Source: Anaerolineaceae bacterium (GTDB lineage Bacteria; Chloroflexota; Anaerolineae; Anaerolineales; Anaerolineaceae). Taken from it: a stretch of DNA of 64,000 nucleotides. The position numbers and the translations under genes were made by a program. How positions within the stretch are numbered: position 1 is the stretch's first letter; each line of letters starts with the position of its first letter. The DNA is taken from the NCBI GenBank assembly GCA_017417055.1, contig JAFPZX010000169.1, positions 1 to 64,000 on the forward strand, read 5' to 3'. The notes beneath the pieces are model-generated. The model made no database searches and was not told where the DNA came from. It saw only the letters and a program-made list of their open reading frames with translations. This document shows, in pieces, positions 32,567 through 40,956 of this stretch.

Positions 32567-34621
32567 TTATTTCGCTTCGTCAGTGACGCCGCTGAAGGCG
32601 TTGACGGTGTCATTCATATAAAAGTCTGCGGAGGCAGGACCGGCGTTTTCATTTTCGAATCCGCCGCCCGGGAACCCGCCGGGGCCCATGCCGTTCGGGG
32701 CACCGGGGAATCCACCGGGGCCTATGCCGTTCGGATCAACGGGCATCCCTTCCGGAGCCTGTCCGCCGGGCATTCTGCCGGGACCGCCGGTAAGATCGAA
32801 CAGCTCGCGCATGTCCTTGATCGCCATGATCTGCTCCGCTGTTACTTCCGTCTGAGGGTTCATTTCCCGGATGATGGCAAGAATCTGATCCGCGGCCTCT
32901 TGTGTGATGGAAAGAACACCCTGTTCCTCGGTAAGCCCTTCAATATTGTCAAACATTCCCATCGGACCGCCCGGGAATCCGCCGCGTCCATCCGGACCTT
33001 CGCCGGGACGTCCTCCCATGCCGTTCATATCATCAGGACGTCCGCCGGGGCCTCTCATACCGCCGGGGCCAAACCCGCGCACATCGGTTCCGGTATAAAC
33101 CTGCCGGACCGCGCCGCTGAACCTGGTCACGGTGGTCACGTCGTACAGACCGTCCATCTCGCTTCCTTCCACATCACCGCCGACATAGACATGGTAGGTT
33201 TCTCCGACTTTGAATTCCGGTGAGCTGATCACCGCGCCGCGGTATCCACGGTTGTTCGAGCCGGTTGTCTCGTCTTTGTCCGGGTCATAAGCGAAGATGA
33301 CTTTCCCGTTTGTATCGGTGACGATAATTGCCTCGTCGGAAGACTGGTCAGCAGCAAACTGCAGATTCATGGTTACCTGTCTGGAGTCTGTTTCCGCCCA
33401 ATCCATGGTGGAACCGGTCGCGACCACATAACCGCCATTGACAAAAGAACCTCTGTCACTGTCCAGACCGGAATCCGACTGCGGTTTTGCCGCGGAAATC
33501 ACTACGCCGCCATTGACGACCAGATAACCGTTGGAATCAACGCCGTCGCCTTCCGCACCCAGACCGGCGACGATATGCAGTTCCCCGCCGTTGACGGTGA
33601 GCACGGACACGCCGTCTTCATTGACGTTCATGCCGTCGTCCTGCGACTGGATGTTGACTTTCCCGCTGTTCAGGGTGAGATGGAGCTCGCTGTCCAGGCC
33701 TTCAAACCCGGAAATGATGTTCAGCACGCCATTGCCCTTTTCCTGCCCTTCAATCAGCAGGGACCGGAAGGAATAAAAGGCACCGTCAAGTTTCCGCTGT
33801 TTTTTCTGAACTTTGACAGCTGCGGTGGAGTCTTCGTCCTTATATTTGGTTTTGAGCATGCGGTAGACGTTGGTCCCGCTGAAGCTGTTTTCACTGTCAT
33901 CCGCGATTACGATATGCGCGCCGGCATCGCTGATATCAACTTCCGGGCTGTAGGTGTCCCGATCTTCCCAGGTGTTGTCGGCCTCGTAGACACTGTAGAA
34001 AACCAGTGCCGGAGCAACGGTGCAGGTAACGTCAACTCCATTGAGGATCAGGGTAACTTTGGCATTTTCATCGGTAAAGGTATCGTCCTGATCACCCAGG
34101 TCGATCCAGATCTGCCCCTGCCAGGTGCCGGAGAGTTCATAGGTACCGGGCTGAGTGATATGCAGAACCGGGTTTTGCCATGCTTCCGCTTCGGAATGCA
34201 TCATGGCTGTCGGGACATCGTTGCTGCGGACCGGCAGATTCGCCCAGATATATTCACTATATTCTTCCACCGGATAGTAATAGACCCATTCCATCTCGTC
34301 ATCATAAAACACCATCTTGTACCCCTCCGCCGGAACTTCCGGGTAATAAAAGATGTCATGGGCGATATAAACCGCATCCTCACCGGAGGGTTTGGTTCCG
34401 GTGTAGTATTCCGCGGGTGCATTTTTCACTTCATCATGGACCACGCCCGGGTCTGCATGCCAGGCGTAATCATATTCGGGCACGGCAGTGCCGTCCAGTG
34501 CTGCCGCTCCATCGGAAAGCGTGATCGTATGAATGCCGTCATTAGCACCAACCGCGATTGCGGAACACAGCACCGCCGCTGCGGTCATTAGAAAACGAAA
34601 TAGTTTTTTGAAAGAATTCAT
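32567..34621 (-). CDS. secreted Cthe_2159-like (DUF4353) beta-helix protein
   Basis: A 684-residue protein with signal peptide MNSFKKLFRFLMTAAAVLCS. The central part carries the Cthe_2159 pattern: LNGVDVTCTVAPALVFYSV, HIVIADDSENSFSG, DGAFYSFRSLLIEGQEKGN, LHLTLNSGKVNIQSQDDGMN and GDGVDSNGYLVVNGGVVI. Cthe_2159 of Clostridium thermocellum binds acidic plant polysaccharides, so cell-wall or pectin binding is a reasonable guess. The last 190 residues are rich in Gly, Pro and Met (GPGGMRGPGGRPDDMNGMGG), with two short helices inside. The ATG at 34621 has a GAGAGG site; the frame opens five codons earlier. Confidence 0.85.
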   Translation of the reverse strand: MNSFKKLFRFLMTAAAVLCSAIAVGANDGIHTITLSDGAAALDGTAVPEYDYAWHADPGVVHDEVKNAPAEYYTGTKPSGEDAVYIAHDIFYYPEVPAEGYKMVFYDDEMEWVYYYPVEEYSEYIWANLPVRSNDVPTAMMHSEAEAWQNPVLHITQPGTYELSGTWQGQIWIDLGDQDDTFTDENAKVTLILNGVDVTCTVAPALVFYSVYEADNTWEDRDTYSPEVDISDAGAHIVIADDSENSFSGTNVYRMLKTKYKDEDSTAAVKVQKKQRKLDGAFYSFRSLLIEGQEKGNGVLNIISGFEGLDSELHLTLNSGKVNIQSQDDGMNVNEDGVSVLTVNGGELHIVAGLGAEGDGVDSNGYLVVNGGVVISAAKPQSDSGLDSDRGSFVNGGYVVATGSTMDWAETDSRQVTMNLQFAADQSSDEAIIVTDTNGKVIFAYDPDKDETTGSNNRGYRGAVISSPEFKVGETYHVYVGGDVEGSEMDGLYDVTTVTRFSGAVRQVYTGTDVRGFGPGGMRGPGGRPDDMNGMGGRPGEGPDGRGGFPGGPMGMFDNIEGLTEEQGVLSITQEAADQILAIIREMNPQTEVTAEQIMAIKDMRELFDLTGGPGRMPGGQAPEGMPVDPNGIGPGGFPGAPNGMGPGGFPGGGFENENAGPASADFYMNDTVNAFSGVTDEAK

Positions 34622-34648
34622 ATTTTTACCTCTCATATATGTGATTCC

Positions 34649-34677
34649 GGGGACTGTCCCTTTATGGGACTGTCCCC
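34649..34677. repeat. palindrome, family E, upstream of the Cthe_2159-like gene
   Basis: GGGGACTGTCCC TTTAT GGGACTGTCCCC, with one central mismatch pair, about 30 bases upstream of the gene start. Confidence 0.65.
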
Positions 34678-34846
34678 ATCTCGTGATAAGCTGTATTTAC
34701 AGTGGAAGGTACGTCGATTCTCCCACGAGCAGTAACCCCGAAATGGTTATTTAATTATAATATCGCAGCAACCTTAGGAAAACCTTAGGAAATACCGGTT
34801 ACCCGGGTTTCGTGGATGGTTTTCGCTTATTGTTCGCGGAGCCACA

Positions 34847-34875
34847 GGGGACTGTCCCTTCATGGGACTGTCCCC
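34847..34875. repeat. palindrome, family E, second copy
   Basis: GGGGACTGTCCC TTCAT GGGACTGTCCCC, nearly the same as 34649-34677. In the same gap, 34945-34994 has CTATCCCCTATTGCC (family G) and TTTCTGATTTCTGATTTCC (family F) fragments just beyond the stop of the next gene. No gene is seen in 34622-34996. Confidence 0.65.
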
Positions 34876-34996
34876 GATGCTCCAAACGCAGCACTGGAAC
34901 CTGAAAATTGCGCTGAAAGCCCTCTTCCAACGCTTTTTCAAAATCTATCCCCTATTGCCTATAACCTATTTCTGATTTCTGATTTCCGATTTCTCC

Positions 34997-36034
34997 TCAT
35001 CCGCTATCCTCGAATTGCCGCAGGAACTCCCGGATTTCACCGGACATTTTCGGATAAAACTCACAGAACCTGCTGTCGTTCACCAGTTCCCACATCTCCC
35101 CTTTCGTAAAGGAGTAGGCAGCCTTTCCTTCCGGAACATTGGGTGAACTGTCATTTCTTTGCGCTGCTCTTGCGAGGATTTCAACCCAATGACGATCTTC
35201 CGGTTTGAGAATACCGTCAAGCGTGGCAGGAATTCCCTGATTCTCGGCACAGGGTGCGGGTGAATTCAGAAGCGCGGGAGTCAGGTCCGGCGTCTGTTCG
35301 TTGGTTTCGATATGCTTATTTTCGGTTGTCTCCTGCTTCTCAGCTGCAGGATTTCCAGGATGGAATTCTTTCAGCGGGCTGAAAGCATTCGCCTGACGGA
35401 AAGCTGAGGCTTCATGAGTTTTTGCGCTGAAGTCACAATTTTCCTTCGGTTTTGAGAATGCCATTCCCCGTCTGTAGGGGTCCCAGCTTTCATCACCGCC
35501 AATGCAGTCGTATTGGTATTTTTTTATTTTCGCTTCTGTGGCACGCAGCCGTTCCAGCAGGTTGTAATAGCGAAATTGCAGTTCCAGCAGCTCATCGTTC
35601 ATTTCCTGCTTTTCCTGAATGTATTCGCTCAATGCCCTGTCGATCTTGCGGAAATGGACAGAGGCCATCCGGTAAAGTTTTTCAGTCGTTAACTGGCTGA
35701 GTTCCGGGAAAGATTGTTTGTTCTTTTCCAAAGCGATCTTGGTCAGGCAGCTGCCCGCAAGATAGCGGATTCCCTTGTCCAGCTGTACGGCAGTTTTGAG
35801 ATATTGGGAGGAATGCCGGTTATATTTGACAGCCAGATCAAAAATATCATCAACCCGGTTGAGCATTTTCAATGACATTTCGCTGAATAATACGGCATCG
35901 GTTCCGTATTCATCCAGCGATTCAAACGGCAGCGAGCTGTCGCTGTCCGCGTCCGCGGAACCATTTTGCTCGGTGCTGTCAATCAGAACCTGATCCAATT
36001 CTTTCAGCAGCTCATCGCCATTTGTCTGTGCCAT
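34997..36034 (-). CDS. hypothetical helical protein
   Basis: A 345-residue soluble protein that I do not recognise. Residues 45-175 look like a long helical bundle or coiled coil (RKIDRALSEYIQEKQEMNDE, LLERLRATEAKIKKYQ). Residues 180-265 are polar and probably disordered. The C-terminal 60 residues form a small ordered part (HWVEILARAAQRN ... FCEFYPKMSGEIREFLRQFE). Ribosome site GGAGGAAG. A good promoter is seen upstream. It stands alone, so no functional hint comes from neighbours. Confidence 0.75.
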   Translation of the reverse strand: MAQTNGDELLKELDQVLIDSTEQNGSADADSDSSLPFESLDEYGTDAVLFSEMSLKMLNRVDDIFDLAVKYNRHSSQYLKTAVQLDKGIRYLAGSCLTKIALEKNKQSFPELSQLTTEKLYRMASVHFRKIDRALSEYIQEKQEMNDELLELQFRYYNLLERLRATEAKIKKYQYDCIGGDESWDPYRRGMAFSKPKENCDFSAKTHEASAFRQANAFSPLKEFHPGNPAAEKQETTENKHIETNEQTPDLTPALLNSPAPCAENQGIPATLDGILKPEDRHWVEILARAAQRNDSSPNVPEGKAAYSFTKGEMWELVNDSRFCEFYPKMSGEIREFLRQFEDSG

Positions 36035-36078
36035 CTCCGGTCTTCCTCCTTTCTTTGTCTATTTAAATTATTATATAT

Positions 36079-36106
36079 ATTCTAATAGTTTTTTCTAAAT
36101 TGTCAA
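36079..36106 (-). promoter_or_regulatory. sigma-70 type promoter
   Basis: On the minus strand TTGACA (36101-36106) and TAGAAT (36079-36084) are spaced by 16 bases in a very AT-rich stretch, about 45 bases upstream of the helical protein start at 36034. Confidence 0.6.
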
Positions 36107-36196
36107 TTGAATTCTATTGAATTCTAACATTATCTGACAAAATTCACACAGTTTCCTGTCATTTGTAATATTGATTCAAAACGCCTGATGTGGAAA

Positions 36197-36225
36197 GAGT
36201 CAATGCAGCCTGTTTTGTTGACTCA
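36197..36225. repeat. family B half unit
   Basis: GAGTCAATGCAGCCTGTTTTGTTGACTCA, bounded by TGACTC-type inverted ends. Other bases of the gap 36107-36294 show no feature. Confidence 0.6.
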
Positions 36226-36294
36226 ATATATCATCGTGAACACTGAGGTTGTATGAGTGTTATGTTGCCTGAGAAGCAAGCGAGACTGGATGAG

Positions 36295-36468
36295 TTATTC
36301 TCCGCCGCATCCGAGATGACAGACCCGATGAGGGAAGCGGTCTCTGTCTTTGTACAGGTAGTAGGCAAAGCCTCCGTCCCACTCCTGATAGCAGGCGGTA
36401 CGTACTGACTTGTCTCCTGAGTCGATGAGCTTTTTGATAGCCCGGTAGTTTGTTGTTGCGTGTCTCAT
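36295..36468 (-). CDS. small protein, unrecognised
   Basis: A 57-residue frame starting MRHATTNYRAIKKLIDSGDK and containing ACYQEWDGGFAYYLYKDRDR, then HRVCHLGCGGE. An AGGAGG ribosome site lies six bases before the ATG. The aromatic, evenly composed sequence looks like real protein. It has three Cys and His residues near the end, perhaps a metal site. It follows another small frame by ten bases. Its family is unknown. Confidence 0.5.
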   Translation of the reverse strand: MRHATTNYRAIKKLIDSGDKSVRTACYQEWDGGFAYYLYKDRDRFPHRVCHLGCGGE

Positions 36469-36478
36469 TCAACGCCTC

Positions 36479-36622
36479 CTATGCTTCGTAGTAAGCTGTC
36501 GGCTGCCAGAAGCGTATGATAACGTCATGCGCCTTGATTTTGGCTGTGTCTGCGTCATCTGCAAAGACATAAATTATCATATGTTCAAGTCTGCTTTTCT
36601 TGTTGGATTTGATAACCTGCAT
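36479..36622 (-). CDS. small protein, unrecognised
   Basis: A 47-residue frame, MQVIKSNKKSRLEHMIIYVF followed by an acidic helix and WQPTAYYEA. It ends ten bases before the next small gene, whose AGGAGG site overlaps this stop region, so the two look like a small operon. The frame is open a further 20 codons upstream, with GAGGAG present, so the start may be different (TTG codons are available). No family recognised. Confidence 0.4.
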   Translation of the reverse strand: MQVIKSNKKSRLEHMIIYVFADDADTAKIKAHDVIIRFWQPTAYYEA

Positions 36623-36701
36623 CAAATTATCCAACGGCTGAAACGTTTTTCTCCTCGGAACCGGGGGAGCAAAACTACAGGATCATCTGTCGGCAAGAAG
36701 A

Positions 36702-36729
36702 CGGGGACGGACATGAATATCCGTCCCCG
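36702..36729. repeat. short palindrome, family E
   Basis: CGGGGACGGACAT GAATATCCGTCCCCG; the outer CGGGGACGGA/TCCGTCCCCG arms pair. It lies between the two small frames and the end of the PAP2 gene. Confidence 0.6.
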
Positions 36730-36773
36730 CTGACTGGCGTGAAACGCCCACATTCATACAGATGCTGCGGTCC

Positions 36774-37373
36774 TTATTTGGATTTAGCGGCTTTGATGGG
36801 GAACAATTTTGTCGACACCGTAAAACCGACCAATCCGGCAAAAACACCAATTATCATTCCTCCCACTACATCGCTCGGATAATGAACAGCACGGATGATT
36901 CTTGTAATTCCCACGATGATTGGGATAAGCAGGAGTAACCATGCCCACTTTTTCTTCTCCTTGAGAAGGACAGCGGCAAGAGCCGTGAATGCTGCAAAAT
37001 TCAACGAGGTATGGCCGGACGGGAAAGATAAATCATCCTCAAGATGCGATCCGGCATTCTCCCAGTGCGTCTGATAGGTTTCCCAAAATGGAGTGTCCCG
37101 CAGCGCTTCATAGGGTCTCAATCTTCCCGCACCCGGTTTGATCAGGACATTCACCAGGAGAGCAGCCACTAAAAAGGCTACCACCATAGCCACGCCGCAT
37201 CTTCTGGTCTTCTTCGGGAAGCAAAGAATCAGCGAAATCACAAAATAAATGATGTAGGCTCTTGTATCTCCCAGATTCTGACAGAAATCAGCTATAGCGA
37301 TTGTCACAGGGTTCTGAAACTGCCAGAAAAAATTATAGACTGAGGTATCAAATCCATATAAAACTTGATCCAT
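36774..37373 (-). CDS. PAP2-family membrane phosphatase
   Basis: A 199-residue membrane protein with about five or six helices and the three PAP2 motifs: KPGAGRLRP (KxxxxxxRP), SFPSGHTS (PSGH) and RIIRAVHYPSD (SRxxxxxHxxxD form). These enzymes dephosphorylate lipid phosphates such as undecaprenyl diphosphate or phosphatidate on the outer face of the membrane. The gene begins 18 bases after the stop of the metallophosphoesterase-sortase gene and is probably co-transcribed with it. AGAAAGGAAG precedes the ATG. Confidence 0.92.
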   Translation of the reverse strand: MDQVLYGFDTSVYNFFWQFQNPVTIAIADFCQNLGDTRAYIIYFVISLILCFPKKTRRCGVAMVVAFLVAALLVNVLIKPGAGRLRPYEALRDTPFWETYQTHWENAGSHLEDDLSFPSGHTSLNFAAFTALAAVLLKEKKKWAWLLLLIPIIVGITRIIRAVHYPSDVVGGMIIGVFAGLVGFTVSTKLFPIKAAKSK

Positions 37374-37391
37374 TGTTGTACTTCCTTTCTC

Positions 37392-40300
37392 TTATTTCCC
37401 CACCGGTTCGGCGAGGATCACGCGGCGATTCAAGTAGCCGCCATCTGCGGATTCATCTTCACAGGTGATGAGCACCAGTGCGCTATCCCGTACATTTTCA
37501 GCTACGGAAGCAAAAGCGTTTGAGGCGATCTTATAGTTGCCGTAGACCCGGTACATCTGCATCCCATTCCGGGCGTCGGTGACCATCACGCGGTCGCCGC
37601 TCTCCAGTGAGCCGAGGGAGAGGAATGGACCGGCCTCGGTACTGTTCAGGTGGTTATGCCCGGCCAGGACCGACACGCCTTTGCCCGGCAGACTGCTCTG
37701 TTCCAACAAACCGATGGCGCTTCCCAGCCATTCGACCGGATATTCTCCATCCACCTCAGGAACTGTCATGATAGCTTCACTCACGTCCAGTTCCGGGATC
37801 TGCAGTGTCAGTCCGGTGGTTCCATAGACCATTCCCTGCGGACGTTCCCGCAGTTCCGTCACCCGGGAAGCGGAGAAACCTGTCCCCGGCAGCTGACGGT
37901 CATAGAGCCAGGAGAGGTCACCGATCCTGTAAAAATCGATATGGCGCGGGCCCGGTTCAACAGATTTATTCGGTGTATGCGTAAGTATGATCTGATAATA
38001 GTCCCCTAAGGGATCTTCGCGAACTCGTTGATAGCTGATCTCATAACCGGTTTCCTTGTTACCGTTAATAAAATCTCTCATTTCAACTTTTACGTCATAT
38101 TTTATAACCGGATCCAGTCCAGTAAATGTACCAAACCAATTATTACCCTCATTCAAAATGAAAGGCTCACCGATTACTTCTTCCCCTTTGAGCAGATTAA
38201 CCTTAACGAACTCCGGACGGATGCCATCCTTATCAGAATCATCATCCCATTCGACACGAACCCATACATATTTTTCGGAAGCAGGTTCCGGTATTGGATC
38301 ATCTTCAGTAATACTGAAACTATATTTGGAATCATTGGGAATATTGGTATCCGTTGCATAGGCTAACTGCAAACCGGCGACTTTCGCAAGCAGGTTGTCT
38401 TTCAGGAATGTGTTCATGCTTTCGGGAAGACGTGCCGCCAAAACATCCGGTCCGGCCCATGCAAGGACCTGCATCAGATCGGACAAAGAGAAGTTTCCAT
38501 AATAAAAACCCGGAACCAGAAATCCCATAACGACTTGCATTCCGGTCGAAAGGCTGATGACATCCTCTGTTTCATTAAAGGGAGTTTTCAGAATTTTCGC
38601 AAATCCCGGATACTTCGAGGTATTGTTCAGTGTTAACAGCGCTTTGATGGCATTTTCTTTAAGGATACTGACCAACCCGTCACTTTGCAGCAGTTTGTTT
38701 CCATTTTGACGTCTGTCCTGATCCTCCGCACTCGCTAATCCTTCATCACCGTGTGCCCATGCCATTGCGGCGTCATTCCAGATATTCAGTGCTGTAGAAT
38801 CAGGATCCGAAGCATCCAGCGGGACGGTCAAAGACGGCAGAACAGCATCATTCAGCGCGTTGATGACATCGTTCAGCAATACGTTTTGAGTTCCGTAATT
38901 GTTGGTCTGCCAGTCCGGTTTCTTCAGTTCTTCATCAATCTGGCGGACGAGCTTCGCCGCATATGCCGGCAGCAGTTTCAAATTGATCGTGACTTCGCCG
39001 AGATCACCAAGGCTGAGAAAAGTGGTCGATATGCCTAATTTCAGCGGCTGCTGTTCATCTTCTCCGGCTTTCGCTGCAGTGCCATTGTTTATGCTCTTGA
39101 TGCTGATCTGAGATTTTGAACCAAGCATCTCAAACTCAAAGGTAAGATCGATCGGTTGATCCAAAGGCAAAGTTTTTAAGAGTTTTGCAATGGCATCTTC
39201 CAGTGATGCCGCAGTCGGATCAAGGGATTTGCAGAGATAATTCTCAAGTGATTCAGGTTCTTTCACCATCGGATAAAGCGTACTCCGCAGCATATAATCG
39301 ATCATGGCTCTGATCGTTTCCGGGTGATAAATGCTTTTTTCTTTCCCGTATGCCTGCATGCTGCCGCCATAATACGCAAAGTCCTTTCCCTTGTTTTCTC
39401 CGGCCACGATCTTCCAGTTTGAAGTATTTTTCCCCGCGAAATCCTTGTCGAGAAATTTCGTATCAATACTGAAGGAATACGTCTTTTTATCACCGGTCTG
39501 GTTGATACGGATGGTAAGCATCCGGAATGCAGTCGGATAAGCACAGAGCGCAGCCGTTTCAATATCATAGATCTTGTTCCCGTTTGGAGAGGTATATTCC
39601 GCAATATCACTGGCATGAGTGTGCCCGGTCAGAATGGCAGTCACCCCGGCATCTGCCAGCGCATTGGCAGCCTCTGTCGAATTGTCGATGACGAATGAAC
39701 TCATGTACCAATCCACGTTGTGCCGATCTGCCCCGGCGCCATCATGCGGGATCATGGCATGATGACTCATGGCAAGGACAAGGTTTCCCTTTGCTTTTGC
39801 GATCTCCGCCTGTTCGACTGCCCATGTCAGCAGACCATCGGAAATCCGTCCGGAAGTCTCCTGTGCCAGGGAATAATGCTCTGCTGTGTTATTTGAGTAT
39901 TTTCCGGTATCCAGCACGATGAGCGTGATACCCTCCGCGATCTCTGTGACATAGGAAAGGCCGCCCGCAAGTTCACCTGCCGGCGGGGTATAAACACTGC
40001 GGAGGGAAGGGCTTTTGTTATAAGAGTCATTTGCCCCGTATCCCAGACCGTCGTAGATGGTTTTGAAATCCTCCGGCTGCACCCGTTGAGCGTTCCAGTA
40101 TTCATCTTTGGAAAAATCCACGGAATAGGAATTGTTGATGTCATGATTCCCGTTCACTACATAGATGCCGGTATTCTGCATACCTTTCATCTCTTTCGCA
40201 CTTTTCAGTTTTTCCGCCAGAGCTTCCGCGCCGACATATTCCCCGTTGCTCAGCAAATCACCGCAGGCAAGCAGCACATCCGGATTCTCCTTTGCGGTCT

Positions 40301-40568
40301 GTTCAAGGGCGACATCAAGGATGGTATCGATCTCCTGCTCCATCCGTGATTCTGTGAGGGCAGAATACTGCAGGGCTTCCTCACCATTCTTGGAACGAAT
40401 TTCATCGACGACATAATGAATATCTGAAATAATAGCGATCTTCACTTGTCTTACATCTGTACTTTCCTGTGCAGAAACTGTCATCCCGGTGGTCAGAACT
40501 GGCTGAACCATCATGATCAGGGCAAGCAGAAAATAAATAAAATTCCTCATTCGTATCTTCATAGACAT
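37392..40568 (-). CDS. secreted metallophosphoesterase fused to Cna-B, LPGTG and sortase domains
   Basis: A 1058-residue exported protein. Residues 1-34 form a signal peptide or anchor. Residues 40-340 are a calcineurin-type phosphoesterase: SDIH (48-51), CGDLLSNGE (G103-D104), NGNHDIN (140-143), MSHH (268-270) and LTGHTH (315-318). The middle (345-760) is unrecognised. Residues 767-865 are a Cna-B-like fold (VEWDDDSDKDGIRPEFVKV, LNEGNNWFGTFTGLDP, ILTHTP). LPGTGF follows at 893-898, then a sortase domain (920-1058) with H971 in LAGHNH, C1036 in LVLITCED and R1048/R1049. It could attach itself or partners to the surface. GAGGAG precedes; the second ATG (40562) may be the true start. Confidence 0.85.
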   Translation of the reverse strand: MSMKIRMRNFIYFLLALIMMVQPVLTTGMTVSAQESTDVRQVKIAIISDIHYVVDEIRSKNGEEALQYSALTESRMEQEIDTILDVALEQTAKENPDVLLACGDLLSNGEYVGAEALAEKLKSAKEMKGMQNTGIYVVNGNHDINNSYSVDFSKDEYWNAQRVQPEDFKTIYDGLGYGANDSYNKSPSLRSVYTPPAGELAGGLSYVTEIAEGITLIVLDTGKYSNNTAEHYSLAQETSGRISDGLLTWAVEQAEIAKAKGNLVLAMSHHAMIPHDGAGADRHNVDWYMSSFVIDNSTEAANALADAGVTAILTGHTHASDIAEYTSPNGNKIYDIETAALCAYPTAFRMLTIRINQTGDKKTYSFSIDTKFLDKDFAGKNTSNWKIVAGENKGKDFAYYGGSMQAYGKEKSIYHPETIRAMIDYMLRSTLYPMVKEPESLENYLCKSLDPTAASLEDAIAKLLKTLPLDQPIDLTFEFEMLGSKSQISIKSINNGTAAKAGEDEQQPLKLGISTTFLSLGDLGEVTINLKLLPAYAAKLVRQIDEELKKPDWQTNNYGTQNVLLNDVINALNDAVLPSLTVPLDASDPDSTALNIWNDAAMAWAHGDEGLASAEDQDRRQNGNKLLQSDGLVSILKENAIKALLTLNNTSKYPGFAKILKTPFNETEDVISLSTGMQVVMGFLVPGFYYGNFSLSDLMQVLAWAGPDVLAARLPESMNTFLKDNLLAKVAGLQLAYATDTNIPNDSKYSFSITEDDPIPEPASEKYVWVRVEWDDDSDKDGIRPEFVKVNLLKGEEVIGEPFILNEGNNWFGTFTGLDPVIKYDVKVEMRDFINGNKETGYEISYQRVREDPLGDYYQIILTHTPNKSVEPGPRHIDFYRIGDLSWLYDRQLPGTGFSASRVTELRERPQGMVYGTTGLTLQIPELDVSEAIMTVPEVDGEYPVEWLGSAIGLLEQSSLPGKGVSVLAGHNHLNSTEAGPFLSLGSLESGDRVMVTDARNGMQMYRVYGNYKIASNAFASVAENVRDSALVLITCEDESADGGYLNRRVILAEPVGK

Positions 40569-40659
40569 TTTCTCCTCAGAACGTATAAAGTGGAGATTGC
40601 AATTTTTATTCCAGAAATAAAATTACAATCTCCTGAAAAATGCCTGATTTTGTTGCGAA

Positions 40660-40767
40660 GCGCATGAGGTCTGCCCTGATGATGCCGCGAAGCCGGCACA
40701 ACAGGACTGCACTCATGTGCATGACATTGCGGTATGGAAGACAGAGACTCATGTGCATGACATTGCG
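40660..40767. repeat. family C palindrome with a 36-base direct repeat at its edge
   Basis: CGCATGAGGTCTGCC ... GGACTGCACTCATGTGC is a family C unit with core GCCGCGAAGCCGGCAC. Its right end ACTCATGTGCATGACATTGCG (40711-40731) is repeated at 40747-40767, the two being 36 bases apart. Confidence 0.65.
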
Positions 40768-40862
40768 ATATGGGAGCCGGGCACTATGATAGAAGCGAAA
40801 GAAAAACGCGGGATTACACGGACATGAAATAGCGGTGGCAGTATCTCCAAAATCGAAGGGAC

Positions 40863-40922
40863 GCACAACTGTGCAGTCTTTTTGTGCCGGCTTCGCGGCA
40901 GCAAAAGGCAGACCAGGTGTGC
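40863..40922. repeat. palindromic repeat, family C
   Basis: GCACAACTGTGCAGTCTTTT and GCAAAAGGCAGACC around the core TGCCGGCTTCGCGGCA. Followed at 40929-40941 by GGGGACTGTCCCC, a short palindrome. The gap 40569-40956 holds these repeats and no gene. Confidence 0.7.
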
Positions 40923-40956
40923 TGCAGCCGGGGACTGTCCCCACTTGCTTCGAAGC

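Noticed and set aside
32561-34591. Long plus-strand open frames opposite the Cthe_2159-like gene
   Set aside because: The minus strand has the signal peptide, ribosome site and family motifs; the plus-strand frames have none.
36260-36472. 70-codon frame overlapping the small gene at 36295-36468
   Set aside because: It is in another frame, is rich in Arg/Leu/Ser and lacks the AGGAGG spacing, which fits the 57-codon frame instead.
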